This document shows, piece by piece, positions 29,477-30,160 of a DNA stretch of 30,160 nucleotides. A program made the translations under genes and the position numbers. The notes beneath the pieces are model-generated. The model was given only the letters and a program-made list of their open reading frames with translations, was not told the DNA's origin and searched no databases. The stretch is from an uncultured Clostridia bacterium (GTDB lineage: Bacteria > Bacillota > Clostridia > Christensenellales > UBA1242). The stretch is from the NCBI GenBank assembly GCA_945937975.1, contig CAMEUD010000004.1:1-30160 (forward strand). The letters are read 5' to 3'. Each line of letters starts with the position of its first letter. The stretch's first letter is position 1.

Positions 29477-29484
29477 TATTTATA
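29477..29484 (-). promoter_or_regulatory. Late promoter box TATAAATA (minus strand)
   Basis: TATTTATA on the plus strand, an exact T4 late box, 12 bp before the tail tube ATG. Confidence 0.6.
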
Positions 29485-29523
29485 TTATATACTTATTATT
29501 TGTGAATATATGTTTCACATTAT

Positions 29524-29531
29524 TATTTATG
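29524..29531 (-). promoter_or_regulatory. Second late-type box CATAAATA (minus strand)
   Basis: TATTTATG on the plus strand, 59 bp upstream of the tail tube start. May be an extra promoter. Confidence 0.35.
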
Positions 29532-29565
29532 TAAATTAGAATTGATAAATTTAAAAATGTTTTTA

Positions 29566-29573
29566 CATAAATA
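29566..29573 (+). promoter_or_regulatory. Late-type promoter box CATAAATA
   Basis: 29 bp before the tail sheath ATG at 29603. Confidence 0.6.
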
Positions 29574-29602
29574 AATATATAATAAAATAAAATAAGAAAA
29601 TT

Positions 29603-30160
29603 ATGGCGTTAACTGCAGAATTAATAAATTTGAAATCCGCAGGTACATATCGTTTTGAACGTGATATATCTCAAATTTCAAATGATACTACAACTTATAC
29701 TACTCTTAGATTAGTTGTTGGTTTTAGCAAGACTGGTCCATTTAACTCACCACAATTGGTTACTAACCAAGCAGAGTTTATTAAGCTTTTCGGTAATATT
29801 GATCGTTCTTTGGAAAGAAAAGGATCTTATTTTCACAGAAGTGCTATAACCGCACTTTCTGCTGGTCCAATTCTCGCATTGAACCTTGTAAATTTGGATC
29901 CCGATTTAGATCAAGTACAAGAAATTTCTTTCTCTGTTAATACAAATGACGTGAACAGAAATATCGTAACTTTACCTGTTCCTTCTTTTTATAACACAGA
30001 TAAATTCTGGTATTCTGATGCTGATGCTTATATGGATTCAATCAATTATTATCTCTGCAACATTTTAGATGATGCAAAAGGTGATAATGATAGTGATGAT
30101 GATAATGTAGGTAATACAACCAGTGATGAAAAATGGGGTGATAGTTTACTTCACTTTGCG
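29603..30160 (+). CDS. Tail sheath protein, T4 gp18-like, 3' end outside window
   Basis: Open to the last base (186 codons). Begins MALTAELINLKSAGTYRFER. The block RLVVGFSKTGPFNSPQLVTN followed by QAEFIKLFGNID and GSYFHRSAITALSAGPILALNLV is the conserved N-terminal part of contractile tail sheath proteins of T4-like phages. The sheath contracts around the gp19-like tube to drive DNA delivery. An acidic Asp/Asn-rich stretch (GDNDSDDDNVG, about residues 165-175) looks like a surface loop. Late promoter upstream. Codon use appears less AT-extreme than the neighbouring accessory genes, as expected for a highly expressed structural gene. Confidence 0.88.
   Translation, partial: MALTAELINLKSAGTYRFERDISQISNDTTTYTTLRLVVGFSKTGPFNSPQLVTNQAEFIKLFGNIDRSLERKGSYFHRSAITALSAGPILALNLVNLDPDLDQVQEISFSVNTNDVNRNIVTLPVPSFYNTDKFWYSDADAYMDSINYYLCNILDDAKGDNDSDDDNVGNTTSDEKWGDSLLHFA

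Noticed and set aside
1..30160. Recoded stop codons, as in some gut phages
   Set aside because: TAG ends the genes at 26464 and 28073 within tight overlaps, TGA ends 8734 and 9926, and no gene needs read-through except the repeat pseudogene, which has a clear 1-nt deletion.
1..30160. tRNA genes, group I introns or insertion sequences
   Set aside because: I found no cloverleaf-like sequence ending in a tRNA acceptor, no intron-split conserved gene and no transposase-like reading frame.

Overview
This strongly AT-rich window looks like part of a large myophage genome of the T4-like type, probably infecting a member of the Bacteroidota. The phage assignment rests on a contractile-tail pair (gp19-like tail tube at 28877-29464, gp18-like tail sheath open at the right edge), a UvsX recombinase, a T4 gp41-like helicase, T4 Dam-type methylases and free-standing homing endonucleases. 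The host guess rests on three FISUMP-domain proteins, BspA/DUF285-like and 23-residue LRR-like repeats, and promoter elements resembling the Bacteroidota TAnnTTTG box. The standard bacterial code is in use: TAA, TAG and TGA all end genes, including in tightly overlapping gene pairs. I see no tRNA, CRISPR array or insertion sequence.

Layout. 1-2552: three tandem cassettes of a Cys-rich repeat protein, the third frameshifted. 2602-4140: a small late gene and a homing endonuclease on the minus strand. 4263-5483: uvsX. 5538-8075: three FISUMP paralogs and a retropepsin-like protease. 8111-9596: a methylase and an unknown late protein. 9651-11836: a small gene, then a gp41-like helicase cut in two by a split intein. 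11852-13563: two minus-strand homing endonucleases. 13615-14460: Dam. 14506-23388: a four-gene ATPase/MoxR/metallopeptidase/VWA module. 23449-28834: five intact methylases plus one broken one, interrupted by a minus-strand ParB-like gene. 28877-30160: divergent tail tube and sheath genes.

Two promoter classes track gene function. CATAAATA (close to the T4 late box TATAAATA) precedes the structural, cargo and homing-endonuclease genes, often just after a terminator. TTTTTTGTTATATTT or a close variant precedes the recombinase, helicase-region and methylase genes.

The most interesting themes are: (1) at least eleven proteins whose N-termini (in one case the C-terminus) resemble the T4 internal-protein capsid-targeting sequence and carry (L/I)-x-E sites of the prohead-protease type, attached to unrelated domains, which suggests a cargo system packaged in the capsid and delivered to the host; (2) a gp41-like helicase split inside its Walker A lysine-serine pair by an atypically split mini-intein with a very short (32-residue) N-half, next to a homing endonuclease; (3) a phage MoxR/VWA/metallopeptidase module bearing the same processing sites; (4) seven intact DNA methylases with no visible partner restriction enzyme.
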